A DNA stretch of 64,000 nucleotides from Owenia fusiformis (taxonomy: Eukaryota; Annelida; Polychaeta; Sabellida; Oweniidae), in contig CAIIXF020000010.1 of the NCBI GenBank assembly GCA_903813345.2, positions 25,010,425-25,074,424 of the forward strand, written 5' to 3'. Positions 10,680-24,600 of this stretch are shown piece by piece. The stretch's first letter is position 1; the number at the start of each line of letters is the position of its first letter. The notes beneath the pieces were generated by a model that saw only the letters and a list, made by a program, of their open reading frames with translations, made no database searches and was not told where the DNA came from. Both the position numbers and the translations under genes were made by a program.

Positions 10680-11430
10680 CTGTGTGTGGATGTGGAGGGC
10701 CAGTTCACAGCCAGTTGGCCACTGCTGTCCAGATAGAGACAATAGAACTCTCAGCCTGAGGACTTTCATAAGGTAACTTTCTTCAGCTTTCAAGAAAATT
10801 TTCTTTTGGTACCAGTCAACTGATTGGTTATCATAATTTCTGAAAGGGACTGTTTTTTAGCTCACATAGTGAGTTTTTGCAATCACTTTCTTGTCCGTCT
10901 GTCTGTCCGTCAACAATGTCAAATTGGATTCCCGTTTTATATCCCCTACAAATAGTGTGGGGGCCATATTATCAGCCTGGGTGCGTTTGTCCATCTGTCC
11001 ATTCTTCTGTATATACAACATATTTCTCCAAAACTGCTACAGATTTTGCTTTAAGGTTTCAGGGATGATTTGTGAGTACATACAGATTTGGTAGAAAAGA
11101 TGTTGATGTGGAGGGCCAGTTCAAAGCCAAGATTGCCCAGCTGGCCACTGCTGCCCAGAGACAATGGAACTCTTAGCCTGGGACTTTCATAAGGTTGGTA
11201 CCTTTCTTTAGGTTTTAAGAAAATGTTCTTTTGGTATTACCACCCATATTCTTGAAAGTAAGTCAACTGATGGGTCATCATAATTTCTAAAAGGAACTCA
11301 CTTGTCTGTCTGTCTGTCAGTCTGTCTCTCCGTCAACAATGTCAAATTGGATTCCCGTTTTATGTACTCTCCAAATAGTGTGGGGGCCATATTATCAGCC
11401 TAGACGGCGCGCTTATCCATTTGTCCATCA
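10680..11430 (+). repeat. Module C, copy 1 (inside SatB)
   Basis: A ~750-bp non-satellite passenger within SatB. It is itself a diverged dimer: each half has a GATGTGGAGGGCCAGTTC start, a GACTTTCATAAGG block, a TCAACTGATGGGTCATCAT or related block, a CTGTCTGTCCGTCAACAATG block and GTGTGGGGGCCATATTATCA. Related single sequences lie outside the satellite at 51031-51240 and 61846-62236, so it derives from a dispersed repeat captured by the satellite. The short open frames in it recur in every copy because the copies are homogenised. Confidence 0.9.
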
Positions 11431-14400
11431 ATCCAATGTGATATGATTTAAGCAGTCAGTCTAATCTAATTTAAGCAGTCAATCTAATGTAATCTTTAAT
11501 TATTAATTTAATTTAATGAATCGGTTTAATTATGTCGCGATCAAAAAGAAGTGACATATTACCATGGTCTCGTCGGTCTAATCTAAATTTAGGAGTCTAT
11601 CCAATCTAAGCAGTCAATCCAATGTGATCTAATTTAAGCAGTCGGTCTAATGTAATCTTTAATTATTAATTTAATTTAATGAATCCGTTTAATTATGTCA
11701 CGATCAAAAAGAAGTGACATATTACCATGGTCTCGTCGGTCTAATCTAAATTTAGGAGTCTATCCAATCTAAGCAGTGAATCCAATGTGATATAATTTAA
11801 GCAGTCGGTCTTATGTTATCTTTAATTATTAAATTAATTTAATGAATCAGTTTAATTATGTCACGATCAAAAAGAAGTGACATATTACCATGGTCTCGTC
11901 GGTCTAATCTAAATTTAGGAGTCTATCCAATCTAAGCAGTCAATCTAATGTGATCTAATTTAAGCAGTCGGTCTAATCTTATCTTAGGAGTCTACCTAAT
12001 TTAAGTAGTCAATCCAATGTGATATGATTTAAGCAGTCGGTCTAATGTAATCTTTAATTATTAATTTAATTTAATGAATCAGTTTAATTATGTCATGATC
12101 AAAAAGAAGTGGCATATTACCATGGTCTCGTCGGTCTAATCTAAATTTAGGAGTCTATCCAATCTAAGCAGTCAATCCAATGTGATATAATTTAAGCAGT
12201 CGGTCTAATGTAATCTTTAATTATTAATTTAATTTAATGAATCAGTTTAATTATGTCACGATCAAAAAGAAATGACCTATTACCATGGTCTCGTCGGTCT
12301 AATCTAAATTTAGGAGTGTATCCAATCTAAGCAGTCAATCCAATGTGATATAATTTAAGCAGTCGGTCTTATGTAATCTTTAATTATTAATTTAATTTAA
12401 TGAATCAGTTTAATTATGTCAAGATCAAAAAGAAGTGACATGTTACCATGGTCCCGTCGGTCTAATCTAAATTTAGGAGTCTATCCAATATAAGCAGTCA
12501 ATCCAATGTGATATAATTTAAGCAGTCGGTCTAATCTTATCTTAGGAGTCTATCTAATTTAATCAGTCAATATAATGTAATCTTAATCGGAGGAGAAACT
12601 ATATGATGGATGTTCTCCACACCTATGGGCGAGGTCGGGGCCCTAGGGATTTAAGAATCTAATCTAAGCATTTCATCAAATCTAATTTAAGCAATTAGTC
12701 TAATCTAATCTATGGAGTATATTTAATCTAAATAATCAGTATAATCTAATCTAAGGTCTTTAATTATGTCACGACCATATAAGGAAGTGACTTATTACCA
12801 TGGTCTCGTCGGTCTAATCTAAATTTAGGAGTCTATCCAATCTAAGCAGTCAATCCAATGTGATCTAATTTAAGCATTCGGTCTAATCTTATCTTAGGAG
12901 TCTATCTAATTTAAGTAGTCAATCCAATGTGATATGATTTAAGCAGTCGGTCTAATATAATCTTTAATTATTAATTTAATTTAATGAATCTGTTTAATTA
13001 TGTCACAAGTAAAAAGAAGTGACATATTACCATGGTCTCGTCGGTCTAATCTAAATATAGGAGTCTATCCAATCTAAGCAGTCAATCCAATGTGATATAA
13101 TTTAAGCAGTCGGTCTAATGTAATCTTTAATTATTAATTTAATTTAATGAATCCGTTTAATTATGTCACGATCAAAAAGAAGTGACATATTACCATGGTC
13201 TCGTCGGTCTAATCTAAATTTAGGAGTCTATCCAATCTAAGCAGTCAATCCAATGTGATCTAATTTAAGCAGTCGGTCTAATCTTATCTTAGGAGTCTAT
13301 CTAATTTAAGTAGTCAATCCAATGTGATATGATTTAAGCAGTCGGTCTAATGTAATCTTTAATTATTAATTTAATTTAATGAATCCCTTTAATTATGTCA
13401 CGATCAAAAAGAAGTGACATATTACCATGGTCTCGTCGGTCTAATCTAAATTTAGGAGTCTATCCAATCTAAGCAGTCAATCCAATGTGATATAATTTAA
13501 GCAGTCGGTCTAATGTAATCTTTAATTATTAATTTAATTTAATGAATCAGTTTAATTATGTCACGATCAAAAAGAAGTGACATATTACCATGGTCTCGTC
13601 GGTCTAATCTAAATTTAGGAGTGTATCCAATCTAAGCAGTCAATCCAATGTGATCTAATTTAAGCAGTCGGTCTAATCTTATCTTATGAGTCTATCTAAT
13701 TTAAGTAGTCAATCCAATGTGATATGATTTAAGCAGTCGGTCTAATGTAATCTTTAATTATTAATTTAATTTAATGAATCCGTTTAATTATGTCACGATC
13801 AAAAAGAAGTGACATATTACCATGGTATCGTCGGTCTAATCTAAATTAAGGAGTCTATCCAATCTAAGCAGTCGATCCAATGTGATATAATTTAAGCAGT
13901 AGGTCTTATGTAATCTTTAATTATTAAATTAATTTAATGAATCCGTTTACTTATGTCGCGATCAAAAAGAAGTGACATATTACCATGGTCTCGTCGGTCT
14001 AATCTAAATTTAGGAGTCTATCCAATCTAAGCAGTCAATCCAATGTGATCTAATTTAAGCAGTCGGTCTAATGTAATCTTTAATTATTAATTTAATTTAA
14101 TGAATCCGTTTAATTATGTCACGATCAAAAAGAAGTGACATATTACCATGGTCTCGTCGGTCTCATCTAAATTCAGGAGTCTATCCAATCTAAGCAGTCA
14201 ATCCAATGTGATATAATTTAAGCAGTCGGTCTAATGTAATCTTTAATTATTAATTTAATTTAATGAATCAGTTTAATTATGTCACGATCAAAAAGAAGTG
14301 ACATGTTACCATGGTCTCGTCGGTCTAATCTAAATTTAGGAGTCTATCCAATATAAGCAGTCAATCCAATGTGATATAATTTAAGCAGTCGGTCTAATCT

Positions 14401-15441
14401 TATCTTAGGAGTCTATCTAATTTAATCAGTCAATATAATGTAATCTTAATCGGAGGAGAAACTATATGATGGATGTTCTCCACACCTATGGGCGAGGTCG
14501 GGGCCCTTGGGATTTAAGAATCTAATCTAAGCATTTCATCAAATCTAATTTAAGCAATTAGACTAATCTAATCTATGGAGTATATTTAATCTAAATAATC
14601 AGTATAATCTAATCTAAGGTCTTTAATTATGTCACGACCATAAGGAAGTGACTTATTACCATGGTCTCGTCGGTCTAATCTAAATTTAGGAGTCTATCCA
14701 ATCTAAGCAGTCAATCCAATGTGATCTAATTTAAGCAGTCGGTCTAATCTTATCTTAGGAGTCTATCTAATTTAAGTAGTCAATCCAATGTGATATAATT
14801 TAAGCAGTCGGTCTAATCTTATCTTAGGAGTCTATCTAATTTAAGCAGTCAATATAATGTAATCTTAATCGGAGGAGAAACTATATGATGGATGTTCTCC
14901 ACACCTAAGGGCGAGGTCGGGGCCCTTGGGATTTAAGAATCTAATCTAAGCATTTCCTCAAATCGTATTATAGCTATTAGTCTAATCTAATCTATGGAGT
15001 ATGTTTAATCTAAATAATCAGTATAATCTAATCTAAGGTCTTTAATTATGTCACGACCATAAGGAAGTGACATATTACCATGGCCTCGTCGGTCTAATCT
15101 AAATTTAGGAGTCTATCCAATCTAAGCAGTCAATCCAATGTGATCTAATTTAAGCAGTCGGTCTAATCTTATCTTAGGAGTCTATCTAATTTAAGCAGTC
15201 AATATAATGTAATCTTAGTCGGAGGAGAAACTATATGATGGGTGTTCTCCACGCCTCTGCGCGAGGTAAGGGCTCTTGGGAATTATAAATCTAATCTAAG
15301 CAGGCATTCAAATCCAATTTAAGCAATCGGTCTAATCCAAACTTAGAAGTATATCTTATCTAAATATTCGGTATAATCTAATCTAAGCGGTCAGTCTGGT
15401 CTAATCTAAGCAAAAGTCTTATCTTATCAATTTAATCTAAT
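11431..15441 (+). repeat. SatB array, plus orientation, block 2
   Basis: About 4 kb of 163- and 232-bp units. For example, CCATGG occurs at 11725, 11888 (163 bp) and 12120 (232 bp). The CGGAGGAGAAAC variant recurs near 12590, 14450, 14870 and 15220. No coding content. Confidence 0.95.
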
Positions 15442-16188
15442 CTGTGTGTGGATGTGGAGGGCCAGTTCACAGCCAGTTGGCCACTGCTGTCCAGATAGAG
15501 ACAATAGAACTCTAAGCCTGAGTACTTTCATAAGGTAACTTTCTTCAGCTTTCAAGAAAATTTTCTTTTGGTACCAGTCAACTGATTTGTTATCATAATT
15601 TCTGAAAGGGACTGTTTTTTAGCTCACATAGTGAGTTTTTGCAATCACTTTCTTGTCCGTCTGTCTGTCCGTCAACAATGTCAAATTGGATTCCCGTTTT
15701 ATATCCCCTACAAATAGTGTGGGGGCCATATTATCAGCCTGGGTGTGTTTGTCCATCTGTCCATTCTTCTGTATATACAACATATTTCTCCAAAACTGCT
15801 ACAGATTTTGCTTTTAAGTTTCAGGGATGATTTGTGAGTACATACAGATGTGGTAGAAAAGATTTGGATGTGGAGGGCCAGTTCAAAGCCAAGATTGCCC
15901 AGCTGGCCACTGCTGCCCAGAGACAATGGAACTCTTAGCCTGGGACTTTCATAAGGTTGGTACCTTTCTTTAGGTTTTAAGAAAATGTTCTTTTGGTATT
16001 ACCACCCATATTCTTGAAAGTAAGTCAACTGATGGGTCATCATGATTACTAAAAGGAACTCACTTGTCTGTCTGTCAGTCTGTCTCTCCGTCAACAATGT
16101 CAAATTGGATTCCCGTTTTATGTACTCTCCAAATAGTGTGGGGGCCATATTATCAGCCTAGACGGCGCGTTTATCCATTTGTCCATCA
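15442..16188 (+). repeat. Module C, copy 2 (inside SatB)
   Basis: Nearly identical to copy 1, with the same dimeric structure and the same SatB flanks (GCAAAAGTCTTATCT upstream, TTGTCCATCAATCCAATG downstream). The shared junctions show the passenger was amplified together with its satellite context. Confidence 0.9.
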
Positions 16189-17241
16189 ATCCAATGTGAT
16201 ATGATTTAAGCAGTCAGTCTAATCTAATTTAAGCAGTCAATCTAATCTAATCTTTAATTATTAATTTAATTTAATGAATCGGTTTAATTATGTCGCGATC
16301 AAAAAGAAGTGACATATTACCATGGTCTCGTCGGTCTAATCTAAATTTAGGAGTCTATCCAATCTAAGCAGTCAATCCAATGTGATCTAATTTAAGCAGT
16401 CGGTCTAATCTTATCTTAGGAGTCTATCTAATTTAACTAGTCAATCCAATGTGATATGATTTAAGCAGTCGGTCTAATGTAATCTTTAATTATTAATTTA
16501 ATTTAATGAATCCCTTTAATTATGTCACGATCAAAAAGAAGTGACATATTACCATGGTCTCGTCGGTCTAATCTAAATTTAGGAGTCTATCCATTCTAAG
16601 CAGTCAATCCAATGTGATCTAATTTAAGCAGTCGGTCTAATGTAATCTTTAATTATTAATTTAATTTAATGAATCCGTTTAATTATGTCACGATCAAAAA
16701 GAAGTGACATATTACCATGGTCTCGTCGGTCTAATCTTAATTTAGGAGTCTATCCAATCTAAGCAGTCAATCCAATGTGATATAATTTAAGCAGTCGGTC
16801 TTATGTAATCTTTAATTATTAATTTAATTTAATGAATCAGTTTAATTTTGTCACGATCAAAAAGAAGTGACATATTACCATGGTCTCGTCGGTCTAATCT
16901 AAATTTAGGAGTTTATCCAATCCAAGCAGTCAATCCAATGTGATCTAATTTAAGCAGTCGGTCTTATCTTATCTTAGGAGTCTATCTAATTTAAGCAGTC
17001 AATATAATGTAATCTTAGTCGGAGGAGAAACTATATGATGGGTGTTCTCCACGCCTCTGCGCGAGGTCAGGGCTCTTGGGAATTATAAATCTAATCTAAG
17101 CAGGCATTCAAATCCAATTTAACCAATCGGTCTAATCCAAACTTAGAAGTATATCTTATCTAAATATTCAGTATAATCTAATCTAAGCGGTCAGTCTGGT
17201 CTAATCTAAGCAAAAGTCTTATCTAATCAATTTAATCTAAT
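16189..17241 (+). repeat. SatB array, plus orientation, block 3
   Basis: About 1.05 kb of SatB units between module C copies 2 and 3, ending with the CGGAGGAGAAAC variant and the CAGTCTGGTCTAATCTAAGC lead-in to module C. Copies 2 and 3 are offset by 1,800 bp, defining a local higher-order repeat. Confidence 0.93.
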
Positions 17242-17990
17242 CTGTGTGTGGATGTGGAGGGCCAGTTCACAGCCAGTTGGCCACTGCTGTCCAGATAGAG
17301 ACAATAGAACTCTCAGCCTGAGGACTTTCATAAGGTAACTTTCTTCAGCTTTCAAGAAAATTTTCTTTTGGTACCAGTCAACTGATTGGTTATCATAATT
17401 TCTGAAAGGGACTGTTTTTTAGCTCACATAGTGAGTTTTTGCAATCACTTTCTTGTCCGTCTGTCTGTCCGTCAACAATGTCAAATTGGATTCCCGTTTT
17501 ATATCCCCTACAAATAGTGTGGGGGCCATATTATCAGCCTGGGTGCGTTTGTCCATCTGTCCATTCTTCTGTATATACAACATATTTCTCCAAAACTGCT
17601 ACAGATTTTGCTTTAAGGTTCCAGGGATGATTTGTGAGTACATACAGATTTGGTAGAAAAGATGTTGATGTGGAGGGCCAGTTCAAAGCCAAGATTGCCC
17701 AGCTGGCCACTGCTGCCCAGAGACAATGGAACTTTTAGCCTGGGACTTTCATAAGGTTGGTACCTTTCTTTAGGTTTTAAGAAAATGTTCTTTTGGTATT
17801 ACCACCCATATTCTTGAAAGTAAGTCAACTGATGGGTCATCATAATTACTAAAAGGAACTCACTTGTCTGTCTGTCAGTCTGTCTCTCCGTCAACAATGT
17901 CAAATTGGATTCCCGTTTTATGTACTCTCCAAATAGTGTGGGGGCCATATTATCAGCCTAGACGGCGGCGCGTTTATCCATTTGTCCATC
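17242..17990 (+). repeat. Module C, copy 3 (inside SatB)
   Basis: Third plus-strand copy, with the same junctions. It differs from copy 2 by scattered substitutions and a GGC duplication at GACGGCGGCGCG near its end. Confidence 0.9.
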
Positions 17991-20673
17991 AATCCAATGT
18001 GATATGATTTAAGCAGTCAGACTAATCTAATTTAAGCAGTCAATCTAATGTAATCTTTAATTATTAATTTAATTTACTGAATCGGTTTAATTATGTCGCG
18101 ATCAAAAAGAAGTGACATATTACCATGGTCTCGTCGGTCTAATCTAAATTTAGGAGTCTATCCAATCTAATCAGTCGATCCAATGTGATCTAATTTAAGC
18201 AGTCGGTCTAATCTTATCTTAGGAGTCTATCTAATTTAAGTAGTCAATCCAATGTGATATGATTTAAGCAGTCGGTCTAATGTAATCTTTAATTATTAAT
18301 TTGATTTAATGAATCAGTTTAATTATGTCACGATCAAAAAGAAGTGACATATTACCATGGTCTCGTCGGTCTAATCTAAATTTAGGAGTCTATCCAATCT
18401 AAGCAGTCAATCTAATGTGATCTTATTCAAGCAGTCGGTCTAATCTTATCTTAGGAGTCTATCTAATTTAAGTAGTCAATCCAATGTGATATGATTTAAG
18501 CAGTTGGTCTAATGTAATCTTTAATTATTAATTTAATTTAATGAATCCGTTTAATTATGTCACGATCAAAAAGAAGTGACATATTACCATGGTCTCGTCG
18601 GTCTAATCTAAATTTAGGAGTCTATCCAATCTAAGCAGTCAATCCAATGTGATATAATTTAAGCAGTCAATCTAATGTAATCTTTAATTATTATTTAATT
18701 TAATGAATCAGTTTAATTATGTCACGATCAAAAAGAAGTGACATATTACCATGGTCTCGTCGGTCTAATCTTAATTTAGGAGTGTATCCAATCTAAGCAG
18801 TCAATCCAATGTGATATAATTTAAGCAGTCGGTCTTATGTAATCTTTAATTATTAATTTAATTTAATGAATCAGTTTAATTATGTCATGATCAAAAAGAA
18901 GTGACATGTTACCATGGTCTCGTCGGTCTAATCTAAATTTAGGAGTCTATCCAATATAAGCAGTCAATCCAATGTGATATAATTTAATCAGTCGGTCTAA
19001 TCTTATCTTAGGAGTCTATCTAATTTAATCAGTCAATATAATGTAATCTTAATCGGAGGAGAAACTATATGATGGATGTTCTCCACACCTATGGGCGAGG
19101 TCGGGGCCCTTGGGATTTAAAGATCTAATCTAAGCATTTCATCAAATCTAATTTAAGCAATTAGTCTAATCTAATCTATGGAGTATATTTAATCTAAATA
19201 ATCAGTATAATCTAATCTAAGGTCTTTAATTATGTCACGACCATAAGGAAGTGACTTATTACCATGGTCTCGTCGGTCTAATCTCAATTTAGGAGTCTAT
19301 CCAATCTAAGCAGTCAATCCAATGTGATCTAATTTAAGCATTCGGTCTAATCTTATCTTAGGAGTCTATCTAATTTAAGTAGTCAATCCAATGTGATATG
19401 ATTTAAGCAGTCGGTCTAATGTAATCTTTAATTATTAATTTAATTTAATGAATCCGTTTAATTATGTCACGATCAAAAAGAAGTGACATATTACCATGGT
19501 CTCGTCGGTCTAATCTAAATTTAGGAGTCTATCCAATCTAAGCAGTCAATCCAATGTGATCTAATTTAAGCAGTCGGTCTAATCTTATCTTAGGAGTCTA
19601 TCTAATTTAAGCAGTCAATATAATGTAATCTTAGTCGGAGGAGAAACTATATGATGGGTGTTCTCCACGCCTTTGCGCAAGGTCAGGGCTCTTGGGAATT
19701 ATAAATCTAATCTAAGCAGGCATTCAAATCCAATTTAAGCAATCGGTCTAATCCAAACTTAGAAGTATATCTTATCTAAATATTCAGTATAATCTAATCT
19801 AAGCAGTCAATCCAATGTGATATAATTTAAGCAGTCGGTCTTATGTAATCTTTAATTATTAATTTAATTTAATGAATCAGTTTAATTATGTCACGATCAA
19901 AAAGAAGTGACATGTTACCATGGTCCCGTCGGTCTAATCTAAATTAGGAGTCTATCCAATATAAGCAGTCAATCCAATGTGATATAATTTAAGCAGTCGG
20001 TCTAATCTTATCTTAGGAGTCTATCTAATTTAATCAGTCAATATAATGTAATCTTAATCGGAGGAGAAACTATATGATGGATGTTCTCCACACCTATGGG
20101 CGAGGTCGGGGCCCTAGGGATTTAAGAATCTAATCTAAGCATTTCATCAAATCTAATTTAAGCAATTAGTCTAATCTAATATATGGAGTATATTTAATCT
20201 AAATAATCAGTATAATCTAATCTAAGGTCTTTAATTATGTCACGACCATAAGGAAGTGACTTATTACCATGGTCTCGTCGGTCTAATCTAAATTTAGGAG
20301 TCTATCCAATCTAAGCAGTCAATCCAATGTGATCTAATTTAAGCATTCGGTCTAATCTTATCTTAGGAGTCTATCTAATTTAAGTAGTCAATCCAATGTG
20401 ATATGATTTAAGCAGTCGGTCTAATATAATCTTTAATTATTAATTTAATTTAATGAATCTGTTTAATTATGTCACGAGTAAAAAGAAGTGACATATTACC
20501 ATGGTCTCGTCGGTCTAATCTAAATATAGGAGTCTATCCAATCTAAGCAGTCAATCCAATGTGATATGATTTAAGCAGTCGGTCTAATATAATCTTTAAT
20601 TATTAATTTAATTTAATGAATCCCTTTAATTATGTCACGATCAAAAAGAAGTGACATATTACCATGGTCTCGT
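17991..20673 (+). repeat. SatB array, plus orientation, block 4, to SatA junction
   Basis: SatB units. Two long internal duplications are visible: about 18679-19790 repeats 9501-10612 (offset 9,178, shared variants TAATCTCAATTTAGG and GCCTTTGCGC), and about 19800-20550 repeats about 12330-13090 (offset 7,471, shared variant CCCTAGGGAT). The last unit breaks off within CCATGGTCTCGT at 20673, joined directly to SatA without a gap. Confidence 0.93.
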
Positions 20674-21640
20674 TAGCTTCACTGCCTATGCGGCTACACA
20701 GGGTCTGGATGTAAGCCTAGGAGCATGCATTCTGTGGCTACACTATCTACACTGGGTACGATGGTATGCGGTAGCTATGCTAGCTGCACTGGCTGGGCGG
20801 CTACACAGGGTCTAGAAGTATGCCTAGGAGCATACATTCAGTGGCTACGCTAGCTACACTGGGTATGCTTCTACAGAGTGTATAGAGGTAACCTAAGGAG
20901 TATGCATGTCGTGGCTACGCTAGCTACACTGTCTACGCGGCTACAGAAGTTCTGGATGTAAGCCTAGGAGCATGCATTCAGTGGCTCCGCTAGCTACACT
21001 TGCTACGCCACTACAGAGGGTATAGAGGTAACCTTGGGACAATGCATGCGGTGCTTTTGCTAGCCACACTAGTTATTCTTAGGAGCAGGCATTCGGAGGC
21101 TACGCTAGCAACTCTGACTACGCTGCTACACAGGGTCTAGGTATAAGCCTAGGAGCGTGCATTCAGTAGCTACGCTAGTTTCACTGTCTACGCAACTACT
21201 GGTGTATAGATGTAAGCTAAGGAGCGTGCACTCGGTGGCTACGCTAGCTACAATGACCAAGCGACTACAGAGGGTAAAGAGGTAACCTTAGGTGCATGCA
21301 TTTGGTGGCTACGCTAGCTACACTCGCTACGCAGCTACAGAGGTTCTTGAGGTAAGCTTAGGAGCAGGCATTCGGAGGCTACGCTAGCTACACTGACTAC
21401 GCTGCTACACAGGGTCTGGATGTAAGCCTAGCATGCATTCACTGGATACGCTAGCTACAATGGCTACACAGGGTCTGGATGTAAGCCTAGGAGCATGCAT
21501 TCAGTGGCTCCGCAAGCTACATTGGGTACGCTGCTACATAGTGTATAGAGGAAACCTAAGGAACATGCATGCTGTGGCTACGCTAGCTACACTCGCTACG
21601 CTGCTACACAGGGTCTGGATGTAACCCTAGGAGCAGGCCT
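20674..21640 (-). repeat. SatA array, minus orientation, diverged edge
   Basis: Irregular SatA monomers next to SatB, with many private substitutions and some monomers of abnormal length. The variant TGCGGTGCTTTTGCTAGCCA (within 21047-21074) is the reverse complement of a variant at 8029-8056 in the other SatA block. Diverged monomers at an array edge beside homogenised ones inside are normal for satellites shaped by unequal exchange. Confidence 0.93.
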
Positions 21641-24600
21641 TCAGTGGCTACGCTAGCTACAACGACTACGCTGCTACACAGAGTCTGGATGTAAGCCTAG
21701 GAGCATGCATTCAGTGGCTCCGCTAGCTACACTGGGTACGCTACTACATAGTGTATAGAGGAAACCTAAGGAACATGCATGCTGTGGCTACGCTAGCTAC
21801 ACTCGCTACGCTGCTACACAGGGTCTGGATGTAACCCTAGGAGCATGCATTCAGTGGCTCCGCTAGTTACACTGGGTACGCTACTACATAGTGTATAGAG
21901 GAAACCTAAGGAACATGCATGCTGTGGCTACGCTAGCTACACTCACTACGCTGCTACACAGGGTCTGGGCTGGATGTTACCCTAGGAGTAGGCCTTCAGT
22001 GGCTACGCTAGCTACAATGACTACACTGCTACACAGGGTCTGGATGTAAGCCTAGGAGCATGCATTCAGTGGCTCCGCTAGCTACACTGGGTACGCTACT
22101 ACATAGTGTATAGAGGAAACCTAAGGAACATGCATGCTGTGGCTACGCTAGCTACACTCGCTACGCTGCTACACAGGGTCTGGATGTAACCCTAGGAGCA
22201 GGCCTTCAGTGGCTACGCTAGCTACAATGACTACGCTGCTACACAGGGTCTGGATGTAACCCTAGGAGCATGCATTCAGTGGCTCCGCTAGCTACACTGG
22301 GTACGCTACTACATAGTGTATAGAGGAAACCTAAGGAACATGCATGCTGTGGCTACGGTAGCTACACTCGCTACGCAGCTACACAGGGTCTGGATGTAAG
22401 CCTAGGAGCATGCAGTCAGTGGCTCCGCTAGCTACACTGGGTACGCTACTACATAGTGTATAGAGGAAACCTAAGGAACATGCATGCTTTGGCTACGCTA
22501 GCTACACTCGCTACGCTGCTACACAGGGTCTGGATGTAAGCCTACGAGTTGGCATTCAGTGGCTCCGCTAGCTACACTGGGTACGCTACTACATAGTGTA
22601 TAGAGGAAACCTAAGGAACATGCATGCTTTGGCTACGCTAGCTACACTCGCTACGCTGCTACACAGGGCCTGGATGTAAGCCTACGAGTTGGCATTCAGT
22701 GGCTCCGCTAGCTACAATGACTACGCTGCTACACAGGGTCTGGATGTAACCCTAGGAGCAGGCTTTCAGTGGCTACGCTAGCTACAATGACTACGCTGCT
22801 ACACAGGGTCTGGATGTAACCCTAGGAGAAGGCCTTCAGTGGCTACGCTAGCTACAATGACTACGCTGCTACACAGGGTCTGGATGTAAGCCTAGGAGCA
22901 GGCCTTCAGTGGCTACGCTAGCTACACTCGCTACGCTGCTACACAGGGTCTGGATGTAACCCTAGGAGTAGGCCTTCAGTGGCTACGCTAGCTACAATGA
23001 CTACGCTGCTACACAGGGTCTGGATGTAAGCCTAGGAGCATGCATTCAGTGGCTCCGCTAGGTACACTGGGTACGCTACTACATAGTGTATTGAGGAAAC
23101 CTAAGGAACATGCATGCTGTGGCTACGCTAGCTACACTCGCTACGCTGCTACACAGGGTCTGGATGTAACCCTAGGAGCATGCCTTCAGTGGCTACGCTA
23201 GCTACACTGGGTACGCTACTACATAGTGTATAGAGGAAACCTCAGGAACATGCATGCTGTGGCTACGCTAGCTACACTGGGTACGCTACTACATAGTGTA
23301 TAGAGGAAACCTAAGGAACATGCATGCTGCGGCTACGCTAGCTACACTCGCTACGCTGCTACACAGGGTCTGGATGTAAGCCTAGGAGCATGCATTCAGT
23401 GGCTCCGCTAGCTACACTGGGTACGCTACTACATAGTGTATAGAGGAAACCTAAGGAACATGCATGCTGTGGCTACGCTAGCTACACTCACTACGCTGCT
23501 ACACAGGGTCTGGTCTGGATGTAACCCTAGGAGTAGGCCTTCAGTGGCTACGCTAGCTACAATGAATACGCTGCTACACAGGGTCTGGATGTAACCCTAG
23601 GAGTAGGCCTTCAGTGGCTACGCTAGCTACAATGACTACGCTGCTACACAGGGTCTGGATGTAAGCCTAGGAGCATGCATTTAGTGGCTCCGCTAGCTAC
23701 ACTGGGTACGCTGCTACACAGGGTCTGGATGTTAGCCTAGGAGCATGCATTCAGTGGCTCCGCTAGCTACACTGGGTACGCTACTACATAGTGTATAGAG
23801 GAAACCTAAGGAACATGCATGCTGCGGCTACGCTAGCTACACTCGCTACGCTGCTACACAGGGTCTGGATGTAACCCTAGGAGCATGCATTCAGTGGCTA
23901 CGCTAGCTACAATGACTACGCTGCTACACAGGGTCTGGATGTAACCCTAGGAGCAGGCTTTCAGTGGCTACGCTAGCTACAATGACTACGCTGCTACACA
24001 GGGTCTGGATGTAAGCCTAGGAGCAGGCCTTCAGTGGCTACGCTAGCTACACTCGCTACGCTGCTACACAGGGTCTGGATGTAACCCTAGGAGTAGGCCT
24101 TCAGTGGCTACGCTAGCTACAATGACTACGCTGCTACACAGGGTCTGGATGTAAGCCTAGGAGCAGGCCTTCATTGGCTACGCTAGCTACACTCGCTACG
24201 CTGCTACACAGGGTCTGGATGTAACCCTAGGAGTAGGCCTTCAGTGGCTACGCTAGCTACAATGACTACGCTGCTACACAGGGTCTGGATGTAAGCCTAG
24301 GAGCATGCATTCAGTGGCTCCGCTAGGTACACTGGGTACGCTACTACATAGTGTATAGAGGAAACCTAAGGAACATGCATGCTGTGGCTACGCTAGCTAC
24401 ACTCGCTACGCTGCTACACAGGGTCTGGATGTAACCCTAGGAGCATGCCTTCAGTGGCTACGCTAGCTACACTGGGTACGCTACTACATAGTGTATAGAG
24501 GAAACCTAAGGAACATGCATGCTGTGGCTACGCTAGCTACACTGGGTACGCTACTACATAGTGTATAGAGGAAACCTAAGGAACATGCATGCTGCGGCTA

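Noticed and set aside
10877-11094. 63-67 codon open frames starting MQSLSCPSVCPSTMSN and similar, seen in five places
   Set aside because: They lie inside module C copies and are alike only because the copies are homogenised repeats. No domain and no start context; related dispersed copies do not keep the frame.
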